Assembly (NCBI RefSeq): GCF_023101765.2
Contig: NC_064227.1
Coordinates: forward strand, 1,798,001-1,862,000
DNA length: 64,000 bases
Source of the DNA: Spodoptera frugiperda
Taxonomy: Eukaryota > Arthropoda > Insecta > Lepidoptera > Noctuidae
Direction: 5' to 3'
Every line of letters starts with the position of its first letter. The first letter of the stretch is position 1. The notes below the pieces were generated by a model, which worked only from the letters and a program-made list of their open reading frames with translations, was not told the DNA's origin and ran no database searches. Positions 26,401-33,800 of this stretch are shown here, piece after piece. A program made the position numbers and the translations under genes.

Positions 26401-27939
26401 CTAAACCACTGTTTTAGCCCCATCGTAGGTAGATGCTATAGCTACAGCATCTGTTATGAAGGATTTGATAAATTCTACCTCTATTTTAAATCAATTGAGC
26501 TGCGACTTTGCATGTATAAAGCTACTATGACATAGGCATTTACTTAATTTTTTATTTGGTGTAATCCTTAGCAACAATTTTGATAAATTCTATTAAAAAT
26601 AATTTGATGCAAGTGAAGCCACGAGCAAAAGCCGGTCACTGTGGTGTACAGCAAAAATGTCTCAATCTTTATTTATTCACTGTTAACTGCTATCTTGCAT
26701 GCAATTGGTTTTATTATTTATGTACACTTGTGTTTGAGCAAAGAGAATATGATTTGACCCGATTGGCAATTTCAAACTTAATTGGAAATAATAAATCTAA
26801 TTAATGTTTTCACCAACCACTATAAACAATCTCTTTATTAAAAGTTATGTGTTTAGGTGCTACATTATGCTGCATACAAGGGGTTTCCCTTACTTGTACT
26901 GTCAGGCGACATTTATACATACATAATATATAACTTCACGCCTGCCTCCCATGGCCCCAGAGTCAATGGACCACCAATTGCTAATTCTAGTTTAGGGGCT
27001 CCGTAAAACTTAATAGAAGCTTGTGAAAATGGGAGTAAGTTTCTTTACAATGCTTTCGATCATCATATGTCAGAGCTGTCGACATAAACCTAGACAGTGT
27101 GTTACATTCACACTGTCTAGGTTTATGTAGGCTCAGGTTTTCTAAACATGCATTTACAAAACCTAAACCTTGTGAGCTTGAGATGCAAGCCAGTTTTCTC
27201 ATAAACAACAATGGCCGCAGAAGTTTGATATATTCTAGTTCTTGAACTTGCTTAGAAAAAGCATATAATATTGAACATTTCACATAGGTAACTTGTAATG
27301 AGCAAGAAAAAAATATTGGAATAGGTACATTTTAGTAGTTTATACCTATATAAATAACACTATAATGCAGCATGGAGGTATTCAGATATATGGAAATATA
27401 TTATTATCTTAAATCAAAGATTAAGTGATTGGTGAACTAGACCTGGTTTTATAACTATCTAGTTCATACCTATAAAATATAGATTTACTGATAAATCAGG
27501 TTCAAAATATTCATTCAAGTTATTCTAACTACCAATGTAATATTGGACATTGCAACTTAATTCTATTTTAATCTTAACTTAAATGTGAAGCTGCTAATAA
27601 TGTACACAACATGTAATCAACGGAAATGTCTCTTACTAATCCAACTCTAAAGAAATCATTGTCCAAGTTCCTTGGAAACATGAAATGCAAATCCTTATGT
27701 GCTAGTAGTAAAATAACAACTTACTCAATAAAATAAACCTCTCCTGATGGTGTGAATGCCTTTTCCCACATTGGAGGCAGTGGTCCAAGGTTATATTCAT
27801 CCTCATCCTCCCTTTTAAGCACTGCATCCCCTGGTCTGACTCCAACTACAGAGCCACCAACAGTGCCTGCAGTTCCTGAGCTATGGGTCGAAATCCCAGC
27901 TGAGGACAGTCTGTCCGAGTCCACAGAACTCTGAGCCAT
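7277..27939 (-). CDS. Magi: MAGI-type membrane-associated scaffold protein (2 WW, 4 PDZ), complete
   Basis: Twenty-one exons on the minus strand join without a frame break. In transcript order: 27725-27939, 25963-26162, 23189-23298, 22240-22339, 21299-21430, 20710-20839, 17980-18173, 17406-17536, 17017-17118, 16574-16682, 16098-16208, 15177-15704, 14576-14689, 12453-12588, 12032-12146, 11437-11575, 10835-10959, 10397-10488, 8387-8479, 7847-7980, 7277-7452. They total 3186 nt, 1061 residues plus TGA. The start ATG has an in-frame TAA four codons upstream. Domains: WW1 about 52-85, WW2 about 101-132, PDZ1 about 165-252, PDZ2 about 376-463, PDZ3 about 822-904, PDZ4 about 976-1056. Vertebrate MAGIs add PDZ0 and a guanylate-kinase domain; the fly orthologue is described without them, and this one also lacks them. 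It is expected at epithelial adherens junctions, binding tails by PDZ and PPxY partners by WW. The exon 10 donor (CCCG/GTCTGG) is the weakest junction. Confidence 0.93.
9243..10126 (+). repeat. Long copy of a dispersed lepidopteran repeat
   Basis: It begins with a CTAGCTTCTGCCCGCGACTT head and ends with AAACAAAC repeats and TTTATAATATTAGTGTAGAT. From about 9498 it is nearly identical to 53430-54036. It lies in Magi intron 18 (between exons 18 and 19). No protein is encoded; the family is not identified, though the tail is shared with many SINE-sized scraps in this window. Confidence 0.65.
10397..11575 (-). CDS. Magi: Magi exons 16-18: PDZ3
   Basis: Exons 11437-11575, 10835-10959 and 10397-10488 encode DVLVRLARAAAGFGFRIVGG (loop at 833-836), VAVGYVVPGGPADGLLRPGDLLTSVDG, helix THSRAVSYVCQAA and last strand GHVTLGVRH. 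Exons 16-17 are strikingly GC-rich (long GCC/GCG/CGG codon runs) compared with the AT-rich introns. The tail of exon 18 continues as a His/Pro/Met-rich linker. The exon 17 donor GTACGT and exon 18 donor GTAAGT are good. Confidence 0.9.
10625..10800 (+). repeat. Copy of the GAGCCATGCTTCGGCAC repeat (family A)
   Basis: It contains the family words GAGCCATGCTTCGGCAC, GTGATACCACGGCCTCACAG and GTGAGGTTACC, then a CCCAATCCTCAATTCC tail. It ends about 35 bp from Magi exon 17, on the intron side. Other copies: 16748-17006, 31976-32270, 37039-37200 (3' part), 39185-39365 (3' part), 57000-57235, 59636-59885 (reverse), 61300-61560 and 62607-62725 (3' part). Confidence 0.65.
11032..11199. mobile_element. 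MITE in Magi intron 16
   Basis: The left end AAGCGTCCACAG and the right end (reverse complement AAGCGTCTACAAATTCGC) pair imperfectly. Both ends then carry CGCACGCA/CGCACGCACC words. TA stands on both sides, compatible with a TA duplication. There is no ORF. Confidence 0.55.
12032..14689 (-). CDS. Magi: Magi exons 13-15: SQSPS-rich linker
   Basis: Exons 14576-14689, 12453-12588 and 12032-12146 encode about 121 residues between PDZ2 and PDZ3, with repeated Ser-Pro words: RQSPSNT, SQSPSAT, SQSPSTR, SQSPSNN, SSPSRH and RQSPSCY. Spacing is about 10-16 residues and Arg/Gln often precedes the Ser. These look like proline-directed or basophilic kinase sites in a disordered linker; function is inference. 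The exon ends with an ordinary-composition strand (NTLYVANYPQ) leading to PDZ3. Confidence 0.9.
13003..14345 (+). repeat. Composite dispersed repeat with a 150-bp tandem duplication
   Basis: It opens with ACTAGCTTTTGCCCGCGACT and closes with GACAGAC repeats after a GGATCAGCCGTTTCTGAGAT segment, the two ends typical of the dispersed repeats here. Inside, 13711-13860 and 13861-14010 are two head-to-tail copies differing at a handful of bases (for example TCGATGAATT against TCGATAAATT). It fills most of Magi intron 13. No coding content is seen. Confidence 0.6.
15018..15141 (+). repeat. Near-tandem 40-bp direct repeat
   Basis: The word GATGTTAAAAACGTGTATGA followed by CAAGAATGAGTAAGAAAATG occurs at about 15018-15060 (with TGTT in place of TGTT-less start) and again at 15102-15141, 36 bp before the Magi exon 12 donor side. 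It is a short local duplication of unknown origin. Confidence 0.6.
15177..16208 (-). CDS. Magi: Magi exons 11-12: linker with Trp heptad repeats
   Basis: Exon 11 (16098-16208) is an Asn/Ser/Leu linker. Exon 12 (15177-15704, 528 nt) is by far the largest exon. It encodes an Arg-rich start (RRRRSSTPGG), then nine consecutive seven-residue units of the NGQKWDE type, then a Trp/Asn/Gly-rich stretch (WENNERWGNGNWGE). No domain is recognisable. Donor GTAAGAG and acceptor TTCCTTAG are clear and the frame is kept on both sides, so this is coding sequence and not an intronic minisatellite. Confidence 0.9.
15322..15510 (-). repeat. Coding minisatellite, nine 21-bp units in Magi exon 12
   Basis: Nine tandem 21-bp units encode NAQKWDE, NGQKWDE (x2, later x2 more), NGQKWEQ and NGQKWVE (x3), residues about 577-639. 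Adjacent units differ mainly at the sixth residue (D, E, V), and neighbouring units are most alike, as expected from slippage or unequal exchange. Trp at a fixed position in every unit is conserved despite nucleotide differences (TGG cannot vary silently). Confidence 0.93.
16315..16562 (+). repeat. Degenerate GAGT/GAATGAATT simple repeat
   Basis: Roughly 250 bp of purine-rich words (GAGTGAATGAATTC, GTGAGTGAGTG) run right up to the proposed exon 10 donor of Magi. On the minus strand it reads as CATTCATTCACTCAC, a pyrimidine-rich tract directly after the 5' splice site. It is a microsatellite expansion with many interruptions. Confidence 0.75.
16574..17536 (-). CDS. Magi: Magi exons 8-10: PDZ2
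   Basis: Exons 17406-17536, 17017-17118 and 16574-16682 give the first strand RELVLTLRRGAA, the loop GFGF (388-391), VLDRSRCAGLREGDLLLQIG, the helix APHQHVVQVLKEC and the last strand ESRVVVWRRA. The exon 9/10 junction is phase 0 and falls inside the helix (HVVQ/VLKEC). Exon 10's end is uncertain. I place it at CCCG/GTCTGG because the next exon needs phase 1; the alternative GC donor a few codons earlier would run into a stop. Confidence 0.88.
16748..17006 (+). repeat. Family A repeat copy abutting Magi exon 9
   Basis: Family words are seen at the head (CATGCTTCGGCACGAACGGG) and tail (GTTGCGGGTGTCCATGGACA, GATTGCTTACCATAAGGTGA). The recognisable tail ends about 10 bp from the exon 9 donor at 17016. 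The middle is diverged or deleted. Confidence 0.6.
17980..20839 (-). CDS. Magi: Magi exons 6-7: PDZ1-PDZ2 linker
   Basis: Exon 6 (20710-20839) and exon 7 (17980-18173) encode about 108 residues with no known domain. They are Ser/Pro/Asp-rich with a basic patch and phosphorylation-like words (MMSRSFDLDEL, PPPHSPGQRR). The lack of hydrophobic periodicity suggests a disordered linker. The 2.5-kb intron between them contains an R1-clade LINE fragment. Confidence 0.88.
18543..18735 (+). repeat. Dispersed repeat, GGACCAGTAGTTCCGG type
   Basis: It runs from CTAGCTACTTCCGCGCGG through TATAGCCTTCCTCGATAAAT, GGACCAGTAGTTCCGGAG and ATTAGCGCGTTCAAACAAAC to CTTTATAATATTAC. The same series appears at 20470-20665 (+), 24500-24650 (-), 49700-49800 (-) and in part at 52560-52630 and 63290-63360. 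It lies in Magi intron 6. Confidence 0.65.
19008..19680 (+). pseudogene. R1-clade LINE fragment: ORF2 C-terminus and 3' tail
   Basis: The frame ending at 19442 has the R1-type C-terminal pattern: EEWLERRHGVLTYRLT, GHGSFGQ, then EDMVEHTVAVCIACAEHR, a CEVV word, and KEEAERVRERYSSR followed by an Arg-rich end and stop. In intact R1-type proteins a short zinc-knuckle segment (YL..RIGR...C..C) lies between GHGxFG and the DTxxHT block; here it is missing, so the copy has an internal deletion. The 3' sequence to 19680 ends in a tail (GGGGCCCCGGCTCAACGGGG to AAGGCAGGAGTAGCC and ATGATTTTCCCC plus A-run) shared by many short repeats in the window. It is antisense to Magi, in intron 6. No upstream RT domain is present. 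Confidence 0.8.
20470..20665 (+). repeat. Dispersed repeat copy, as at 18543
   Basis: It carries the same words as the 18543 copy (CTATAACCTTCCTCGATAAA, GGACCAGTAGTTCCGGAGAT) and ends in an expanded AAAC/AATC run and CTTTATAATATTAGT. It is in Magi intron 6, about 45 bp from exon 6. Confidence 0.65.
20905..21150 (+). repeat. TCCACTGCTGAGCAAAGGCC repeat, RTE-tail related
   Basis: It opens with a TATCCACTGCTGAGCAAAGG word followed by CTCAAGGCGGGTATTCGATT. Copies at 23397-23580 and 26213-26340 share both. The first word resembles the 3' end of the RTE copies at 24091 and 49997 (CCACTGCTGGACATAGGCC), so it is probably an RTE-derived or RTE-mobilised short repeat. It is in Magi intron 5. Confidence 0.5.
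21299..23298 (-). CDS. Magi: Magi exons 3-5: PDZ1
   Basis: Exons 23189-23298, 22240-22339 and 21299-21430 encode a Gly/Pro-rich lead-in and then PDZ1: first strand RFTLTLTKGTQ, carboxylate loop GLGF at residues 176-179, LQIRSIVPHSPA, the ALRPGDVVVGVG turn, helix SHAHVAQIFQSI and last strand EVTLHLVRG. An His at the start of the second helix (HAHV) suggests class I ligand preference (S/T-x-hydrophobic), by general PDZ rules. The donors GTAAG, GTAAGTT and GTAGAC are all on the minus strand. Confidence 0.93.
21467..21645 (+). repeat. Dispersed repeat, TATGTGTTATTCCAG type
   Basis: It runs from a CTAGCTTCTGCCAGCGACTT head through TATGTGTTATTCCAG, a CATCCCGGTCCTTTTAG-like segment and GTAATAAACATAGACACA to the TATTTATAATATTAGTAAGAT end. 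Similar copies lie at 42756-42955 and 43316-43495. It is in Magi intron 4. Confidence 0.65.
22942..23125. mobile_element. hAT-like MITE beside Magi exon 3
   Basis: This is a 184-bp element with ends TAGTGATAGGAATAGG and (reverse complement of the right end) CAGTGATAGGAGTAGG. Pairing continues inward for about 55 bp (CTTATTAGCCTAAACTTTGA against its complement). CTAATAAC flanks both sides (22934-22941 and 23126-23133), an 8-bp target duplication as made by hAT-type transposases. It sits 64 bp from the exon 3 donor. Confidence 0.85.
23397..23755 (+). repeat. Two adjacent repeat fragments
   Basis: Positions 23397-23580 carry the CAACTGCTGAGCAAAGGCCC word and CTCAAGGCAGATTGG, as in the copy at 20905. 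Positions 23610-23755 carry the R1-type tail (GGGGCTCCGGTTTGGAGCAG, CGCCCAATGCGGGAGG, AGATGATTTTCC). Both are in Magi intron 2 and have no coding potential. Confidence 0.55.
24085..24400 (-). pseudogene. RTE-type LINE fragment, last ~95 codons
   Basis: Reading on the minus strand it encodes the typical C-terminus: IAHRISKLKWQWAGHISRR, RWGKRVLEWRPR, KRSVGRPQAMWSDDLRR, ending near the 3' terminus with a TCCACTGCTGGACATAGGCC word. It is homologous to the longer copy at 49997-50950 and 5'-truncated, as is common for LINEs. It lies in Magi intron 2, same strand as Magi. The clade (RTE) is judged by pattern and is moderately sure. Confidence 0.75.
24940..25320. repeat. Mosaic of transposon ends
   Basis: Positions 24948-25060 resemble a hAT terminus (CAGAGCCATATTACCACTAA, GCAAGTGCCTAGCGCGCC). 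Positions 25147-25215 match the GTACCCTTAG MITE interior (GTTCGGCGCTCTGATTGGC). Positions 25240-25320 are the head of a family A repeat reversed (TTGTTTCACGTCGGTTTTCT). Each is truncated. Magi intron 2. Confidence 0.45.
25601..25633. repeat. 33-nt palindrome
   Basis: GGCATGTCATCATAAA is followed, after one base, by its exact reverse complement. Magi intron 2. No function is evident. Confidence 0.8.
25963..27939 (-). CDS. Magi: Magi exons 1-2: N-terminus and tandem WW domains
   Basis: Exon 1 (27725-27939) encodes a Ser/Gly-rich leader, an acidic stretch (REDEDEYN) and the first half of WW1 (LGPLPPMWEKAF). Exon 2 (25963-26162) completes WW1 (DHNTGTSHWLDPRL, second Trp at residue 80) and holds WW2 (LPFGWERVTDERYG to QYENPV). 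WW2 has Tyr where the second Trp would be, as is usual for the second WW of MAGI proteins, so it may bind ligand weakly. Phase joins: exon 1 ends GA and exon 2 begins C, giving Asp. The start context is good (G at -3, G at +4). Confidence 0.93.
27083..27127. repeat. Perfect 19-bp hairpin in Magi intron 1
   Basis: CATAAACCTAGACAGTGTG, a 7-nt loop (TTACATT) and the exact reverse complement form the hairpin. The arms are short for a miRNA precursor, and the flanks do not clearly extend the stem. Confidence 0.85.
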
Positions 27940-29996
27940 TGCAAATGTTTAAAACACTACACAATTTTTAACACATTTTCCACAAAACACTTCAATTTTA
28001 CTCATAACACTGAGAGTTCGCGCCAATCGTAAACACAAGACACTAAACTTCTTAAAATTCAAATAAAGAACACAGCTTGTTTTCCTTATCTTCACAGATA
28101 GATAAATCCTTCTTTTTTTGTTAGTGCCCTCCGCAATTTACTCATCGATATGGCATCTTTTAAAAACAAAACAATACAGGAATGCCAGCGATCATTCGTA
28201 TGAGTCATTTTGGGACCGACTCCTCACTGACTTGTCGATTCGTGTATTTTTTTACCTGCGCCATAGTTATCTACGTAACAAATAACTGGATTTTAATTAG
28301 TATCCGTCAGGCAGATTGTTAACAAACGCTATGCACTTGGCTCAATGCAACGTTATGTAGTGCAGACAGGTGCATCGTAACGAACATCCACGATAACAAT
28401 ATCGTATCACATTTCTCACATTCACTAGACTGCCGTAACGGTAAATGGTCACAAAATGAATTCTATGACATGTTAATGATAAGTTCACTTTCTCACAAAC
28501 AGGTAAACTGAATCTCTATATTTTTGAAAGTGGGTGCAACAAGTGTAAGCACCAGCACACATCTACAGATGTTTGTTTATAGCCACAGCCAGTACTAATT
28601 AAAGGTTGTTCCACTCTTTATTGAATTAATGACAGTAGTTTTAAAAATTTAAGTAACACGATCTATTAAAATAACTTTAGTTTTCACTTCTAATACGTTT
28701 CTGATCACAGTTTTAAATAAAAACATCAAGTTATTATGAAAAAAATTAAAACGAACTTACTTTACTGAAATCGAATACATTACTCTAAACATAGACAAGT
28801 CACAGTAGAGATGCACCTGTTGGAATTTATCGATATGTCCGCGCGTGACGGATGATTGAACATCGTTTACCTAGTTATTTTCAAAAAAATATCCTACAGA
28901 ATAAAGTTTTCACATAAATGTAATTTACACGATAGATGACCTATTTAACGAGATATATTTTGAATAATTTTACATTTTTTTTTGCTTTCAAATTCAAATA
29001 AGATAATTTTATAATCGATTTAACGAAATTCCTTAGCAACTCTTAATAAAACGTTCCTTTTCACGTAGTTGTTCAGTTCTAACAAGATTTTGTTCTGCCT
29101 TTAAAGGCCGAAAACACTAGTTTATTTTTTGATATTATTCGTAAAATATATTTTTTTATTTGGAGAAATTGTAATGCTAAAATAGTAATAAAAACAAAAG
29201 TAAGTTCATAATATCATTGCTTAACAGCGTTGCTGTTCGTTAACATGACGTTATCAGTCTATTCTAATAGATGGCGCTGTAATTTTAAATTTATAATAAT
29301 ATTGTACTGTAATTACTGTAAGTACTGTAATATAATTTTAAATTTGTTATGTATTTGTATTTTTCTGGTGAAACTCGTAATAAAATGAGTGTACTTACAC
29401 ATTATCCATATTAATTATGTAATTGTATCAATAAATTTTAATATTGCTGTAATTACAGCATATTTTGTTATACCTATACTTGTTTTATAAAGCTTTATGG
29501 GCCTTGTGACAAGATTATAACTTATTTAACAACTTTCAAGGCTTCAATTCAGTGGCGACTGGAGACTTCAGTTGTTAAGTACAATATAAATAAGGTTTTA
29601 TTACGTTAATATGAATGATGTACTGGCTGGGCTGCTGCAGCGTAATCTTCAAAAACGTTTGATTAATTATTTAGGATTCACTTAATAAAAAAGGGCTCCA
29701 ATAAGAATATTGTAGATCTTGGCAAAAATGAGTTTGATGCGGTGACAGCTGGAACTAAAAATCGACGACTTTGGTATAAATTGCTTCACTAGTACTTTCT
29801 GTGTCAAAAGTATTTTACTGGCTAGAAAAGCAGGAGTAGGAACGAGGTGGTTTTTAGTCAGTAAGAGTCTAACACGCCTCTCGCCTCGTCCAAGGTGGAA
29901 GAAGTCATTGGAAGGCAGGGTAAAGTCTAGATTTTGAACTGACTAGAGTTGCAGTAACTAAAAAATCACTTCCATCAGCTTTCAGTGTTGTAAATA

Positions 29997-30351
29997 CAGT
30001 AGAACTCCAATTATCCGAACTCCGACTATCCGAATCGCCGATTCGGATAATCGGCACAAAAAAATGACAAAAAAATCACAAAAAAATGACCTAAAAAAAG
30101 AAAAAAAGTCTAAGTGCGCTATTATTCTCCCCCCCGCGAAGCCAGTGTTTGCGCGTCAAGTCTTGACTTGACTTGTCTTCTTGAAAATTTCATGTTTCTT
30201 TCATTTAATTCAATAAAAAAATAGTTCAATATCAAAACGTAGCTTTTATTCTCTCCAACGGCAATTTTTTTAAAAAAATCCGATTATCCGAATATTTGAT
30301 TATCCGAATGGGTCCCGGTCCCCATTAATTCGGATAATTGGAGTTCTACTG
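29997..30351. mobile_element. pogo/Tigger-like non-autonomous element
   Basis: The ends are CAGTAGAACTCCAATTATCC and its inverse (GGATAATTGGAGTTCTACTG), with TA on both sides (29995-29996, 30352-30353). ATCCGAAT words repeat inside both ends. Length is 355 bp with no transposase ORF. Terminal sequence and TA duplication fit the pogo/Tigger group of Tc1-mariner elements. Confidence 0.85.
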
Positions 30352-30580
30352 TAAATCTTTTGACGTAGATAGGTTATTAGGACAATTTTAGGTCATTACC
30401 TGCTTGTTACCTGCGCGTGCGCCTAAATTCAGACGCCAGGTTAACTAGCGGCCGTGTTGATATTTCTTGTCAACGTAATGAAAATATCTAGAAACATCGT
30501 TAGGTACGGAAACTGAGTAGTAGTATATACATATAAGACATATACTATGTAATAGGTATATAGGACTACATTCATATAGG

Positions 30581-30990
30581 ACTGCCCCGTTGGTCGAGTG
30601 GTCACAAGTGCGAATGCTGAACAAGAGGTCTCGGGTTCGATTCCCGGGTCGGGCAAAGTATTAAAGTCAAAGTCAAAACATTTATTTCAATTAATCCTAA
30701 ATTAGACACTTGAAACGTCAAATTGAATTGTCCGTCAGTCTGTCTGTCAGTGAAGCTAGGTGTTAAATTACTGGGCATTTTTCGGTATTTCAAAAATTTT
30801 TCAATAGTAGTAGCACGGAGTCTGGAATTGTGCCCAGTATATGACAATAGGCTCACCCCCTATTACATGGGCCTTATAACACAAATGGTGAAAAGTGGGT
30901 GTACCTACACTGTATAGCGGCATTACGTGTTGTAATCTGCACCACTGCTTACACTTTCGGGGATAAAAAAGGCGTGATGTTGCGTTGCGT
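30581..30990 (+). repeat. tRNA-derived SINE interrupted by another repeat
   Basis: The head has an A-box-like TGGTCGAGTGGTCACAAG and a B-box GGTTCGATTCCC. The body (GAGTCTGGAATTGTGCCCAG, CAATAGGCTCACCCCC) and the end (CTTTCGGGGATAAAA) match the uninterrupted copy at 41121-41370. Between about 30664 and 30770 lies an insertion (AAGTCAAAGTCAAAACATTT to GTCTGTCAGTGAAGCTAGGT) that recurs alone at about 56336-56460. Confidence 0.75.
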
Positions 30991-31184
30991 ATATTCATAT
31001 TCGAAATGTCTAGTCTAGTAGACATATGTCCACTCTATAACCACAGTATGAACTTGAAATGTTTTGTGTGCATTTCCAGCAGAGATGTGCTATGCTACGT
31101 TGCTGTTAATTCGTCTGGCTTCCACCAATCATATTCATTGGTACACATAGCTTACTGGTGGAAACGGACTCAGCTTTTTTTAAA

Positions 31185-31315
31185 GGGAGAAAATCATCCA
31201 ATGAGTGCCAGACTCTTAATGACTAAAAATCACCCCGTTCCTACTCCTGCTTTTCGTGCCGGAGCCCCAGTAAACCCGCTAGGTAGTCCGCAGCCCTGGA
31301 TCAAGCATCAGATGT
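31185..31315 (-). repeat. R1-tail-like dispersed repeat
   Basis: This is the reverse copy: AAAATCATCCAATGAGTGCC, ACTAAAAATCACCCCGTTCC, CTACTCCTGCTTTTCGTGCC, GGAGCCCCAGTAAACCCGC. It is close to the family consensus inferred from copies in this window. Confidence 0.65.
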
Positions 31316-31975
31316 TTTTTATATAGAAGCCTACCAAGGATGGGTGCTATGGATGTGTGCTATAGCTGGTTTCCCTACTATTGATACATTGCATAATCGA
31401 GCTGCGTCTTCCCCATCATACATAGCTTAGTATCAGTGGAAGCCGAGCAGCGTGAGAGTAGCTAGTATCACTACATAGTATAAAACAAAGTTGCTTTTTC
31501 TGTCCCTATGTCTCTTTGTAATGCTTAAATCTTTAAAACTACGCAACGGATTTGATGCGGCTTTTTTAATAGATATAGTGATTTAAGAGGAAGGTTTTTA
31601 TGTATAATACATGCATAATATATCATCATTACACCCATGCGAAGCTGGGGCGGGTCGCTAGTACTTTATATTGTAAATTAATAACATTCATTCATAGATA
31701 TTCCAACTTGTATGAAATTATATTACAGTGAAATACATTTTTGGGTCAACGACACATTTTAGTAATAAGATAATTTATTTGTGTGCATTTTTCACGTTTA
31801 CACATTTCTTGGTGTATATTTTTAAATACATTCATGTGCGTCATTGGATAATCAGATATAACAGACATATTTCTTTTTCATTCAGCGAATCCGTTTATAA
31901 GGACGGCAGATTTATTGTAAGTTATTTAGTGCTGTGCATACCTACACCTATAAGTGACAATTTTTTTAAGTGTGG

Positions 31976-32270
31976 GTGAGCCATGCTTCGGCACGAATGG
32001 GCCGGCTCGACCGGAGTGATACCACGGCCTCACCGAAAACCGACGTGAAACAACGCTTGCGTTACGTTTCGTTGTGTGAGTGAGGTTACCAGAGGCCCAA
32101 TTCCCCCCTTCTCAATCCCCGATTCTCCAACAACCCTTAAATTCCTAACCCCCAAAAGGCCGGCAACGCACTTGTAACGCCTCTGGTGTTTCAAGTGTCC
32201 ATGAGCGGTGGCGATTGCCCACCGATTGTGATTGGGCGGTGGTGATACGTCAGTTTGCAAATCCATAAAA
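31976..32270 (+). repeat. Family A repeat, nearly full copy
   Basis: It runs from GAGCCATGCTTCGGCACGAA through GGAGTGATACCACGGCCTC, AACCGACGTGAAACAACGC, GTGAGTGAGGTTACCAGAGG and AAAGGCCGGCAACGCACTTG to the TCCATGAGCGGTGGCGATTG tail. No ORF of interest. It is probably a non-autonomous element; the class is unresolved. Confidence 0.7.
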
Positions 32271-32359
32271 AATTCACAGGAAAAAAAATTATATGTCAAA
32301 TCTAGTGAATAAGTCGTTGATGCATAAATAAATAAATAAACTAGTAAGTTATCTATAGG

Positions 32360-33372
32360 TAGGGCAAGTGACCCGGTTGTGGCCATCGACCCCTTTGTGG
32401 CCATTTGGGCTTTCAAATATTTATAACTAAGGCATGGACAAATAAATTACTCTGTGATGTACAGTATTTAAAATATTCAATATTGGAGATACTGATACCG
32501 TTGGCAGCTTTGATGTGTCAAACTTCACTTCGATGCAATAAGTCATTCTTTTTAGTTGAGGGTGAAATTGTTAAGATCTTAACAAAAAGGCTAAGGCGAG
32601 CGGGTGAGGATTTGGTTTTTATTTTTTAAATCTTTGCTTATTGTTTGGATGTTTATGTTAATACTACATGAAGAATATATTGTCTAAGTGGAACTAAAGT
32701 TATTTTGTCGCCATATGTTTCTGAAGTAAGGTTATTAGAAGGTGGCCACTAATGGAGACAAAATTATGAATTTCTCCATCTTTGGCCACATGGCTGGCCA
32801 AAACTTTTGTACATAGACGCCCCACTTCTAGTCATTTATCGTAATTTATTTATTATTTTTCCTTGGCTTTACATATCAACAAATACATATTTTTCATTTT
32901 CAGAGATGCAATAAATTGCCTTCACACAAAGGGGAGGTCAGTTTACTTTGCAGCTTTTACCAACGTCATATAAATGTTCATATGTTAATCTCTTTATTTG
33001 TAAGTTAAATTCAAGTGAAGTAATAATAGTTCATATTTTCCAAACTAAATGAAAACCATTGTTTCTAAAATGTCAAATTTAATTAATAAATTTTGATTAC
33101 TTTTATTGTATTTTTTGATGGCCAGAACTGGCACACGACCGTGGCCAGAAATGGCACGAATCTGGCCAAAAATGGCACAAACTCCCTTTTGTTTTTCTTT
33201 TTTATACAGTTATTTTTCTATTGGAAGTTCTTTAAAAAAGGGTTTTCTTAGGCAAGGTTAATACATGTTAAATGACTTTTTACAAGAAATATGTTCGTGA
33301 TAACAAAAACTATAATTTAAGAAAGCCTCAAAGTCGACAAAATTCTTAAAGTGGCCACAACCGGGTCACTTA
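32360..33372. mobile_element. Terminal-inverted-repeat element A with TGGCCA iterons
   Basis: The left end AAGTGACCCGGTTGTGGCCA is repeated inverted at the right end (TGGCCACAACCGGGTCACTT). Further TGGCCA words cluster inside both ends: GTGGCCATTTGG near 32397, GGTGGCCACTAATGG near 32743, TTGGCCACATGGCTGGCC near 32782, and a run of four TGGCCA-plus-TGGCAC words at 33118-33182. No transposase is recognisable in the 1 kb, so it is non-autonomous. Target duplication is unclear. Its right terminus shares a pattern with the element at 54161-56327. Confidence 0.65.
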
Positions 33373-33479
33373 CGATATCTAAATTTTGTTCAATTAAAAT
33401 GAATGAATGATTATTTTCACAGTTAAAATGACGTCCTCAAAAGAGTAATTAATTCTGTGTACAACAGAAAATCTAGTCT

Positions 33480-33800
33480 AGACTATCTAATAAATAAAAT
33501 TGGAGTGTTTGTTTGTCATGTTGAAAGTACCGCATGTGCGTACACATGCTTATGAATATAACGCCACAAATACTTAAATCGCATTTTTAACGATGTTTGT
33601 CTGTCTGTTGGTTTCAGCTAATCTCTGAAATCGCTGAACCGATTTTGACGGGACTTTTATTGACAGGTAGCTGATGTACTAAGGAGTAACTTAGGCTACT
33701 TTTATTTTAGAAAACATATTTTATTTTAGAAAAAAAAGACAAATTATTTCAGAATTAATTATTCTTCGCGGACGTAATCGCGGGCAAAAGCTAGTCGTTC
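33480..33800 (-). repeat. Dispersed repeat, reverse copy
   Basis: On the minus strand it has the CTAGCTTTTGCCCGCG-type head (near 33795) and the family end with AACCAACAGACAGACAAAC. It belongs to the same broad class as 9243 and 52950 but is diverged. Confidence 0.55.

Noticed and set aside
30581..30660. tRNA gene (also at 41121)
   Set aside because: A- and B-box-like words are present, but the acceptor and anticodon stems do not fold and the body continues as a SINE.
32405..32629. 74-codon ORF inside element A as a transposase
   Set aside because: Too short, no catalytic pattern, and AT-biased composition typical of chance frames.
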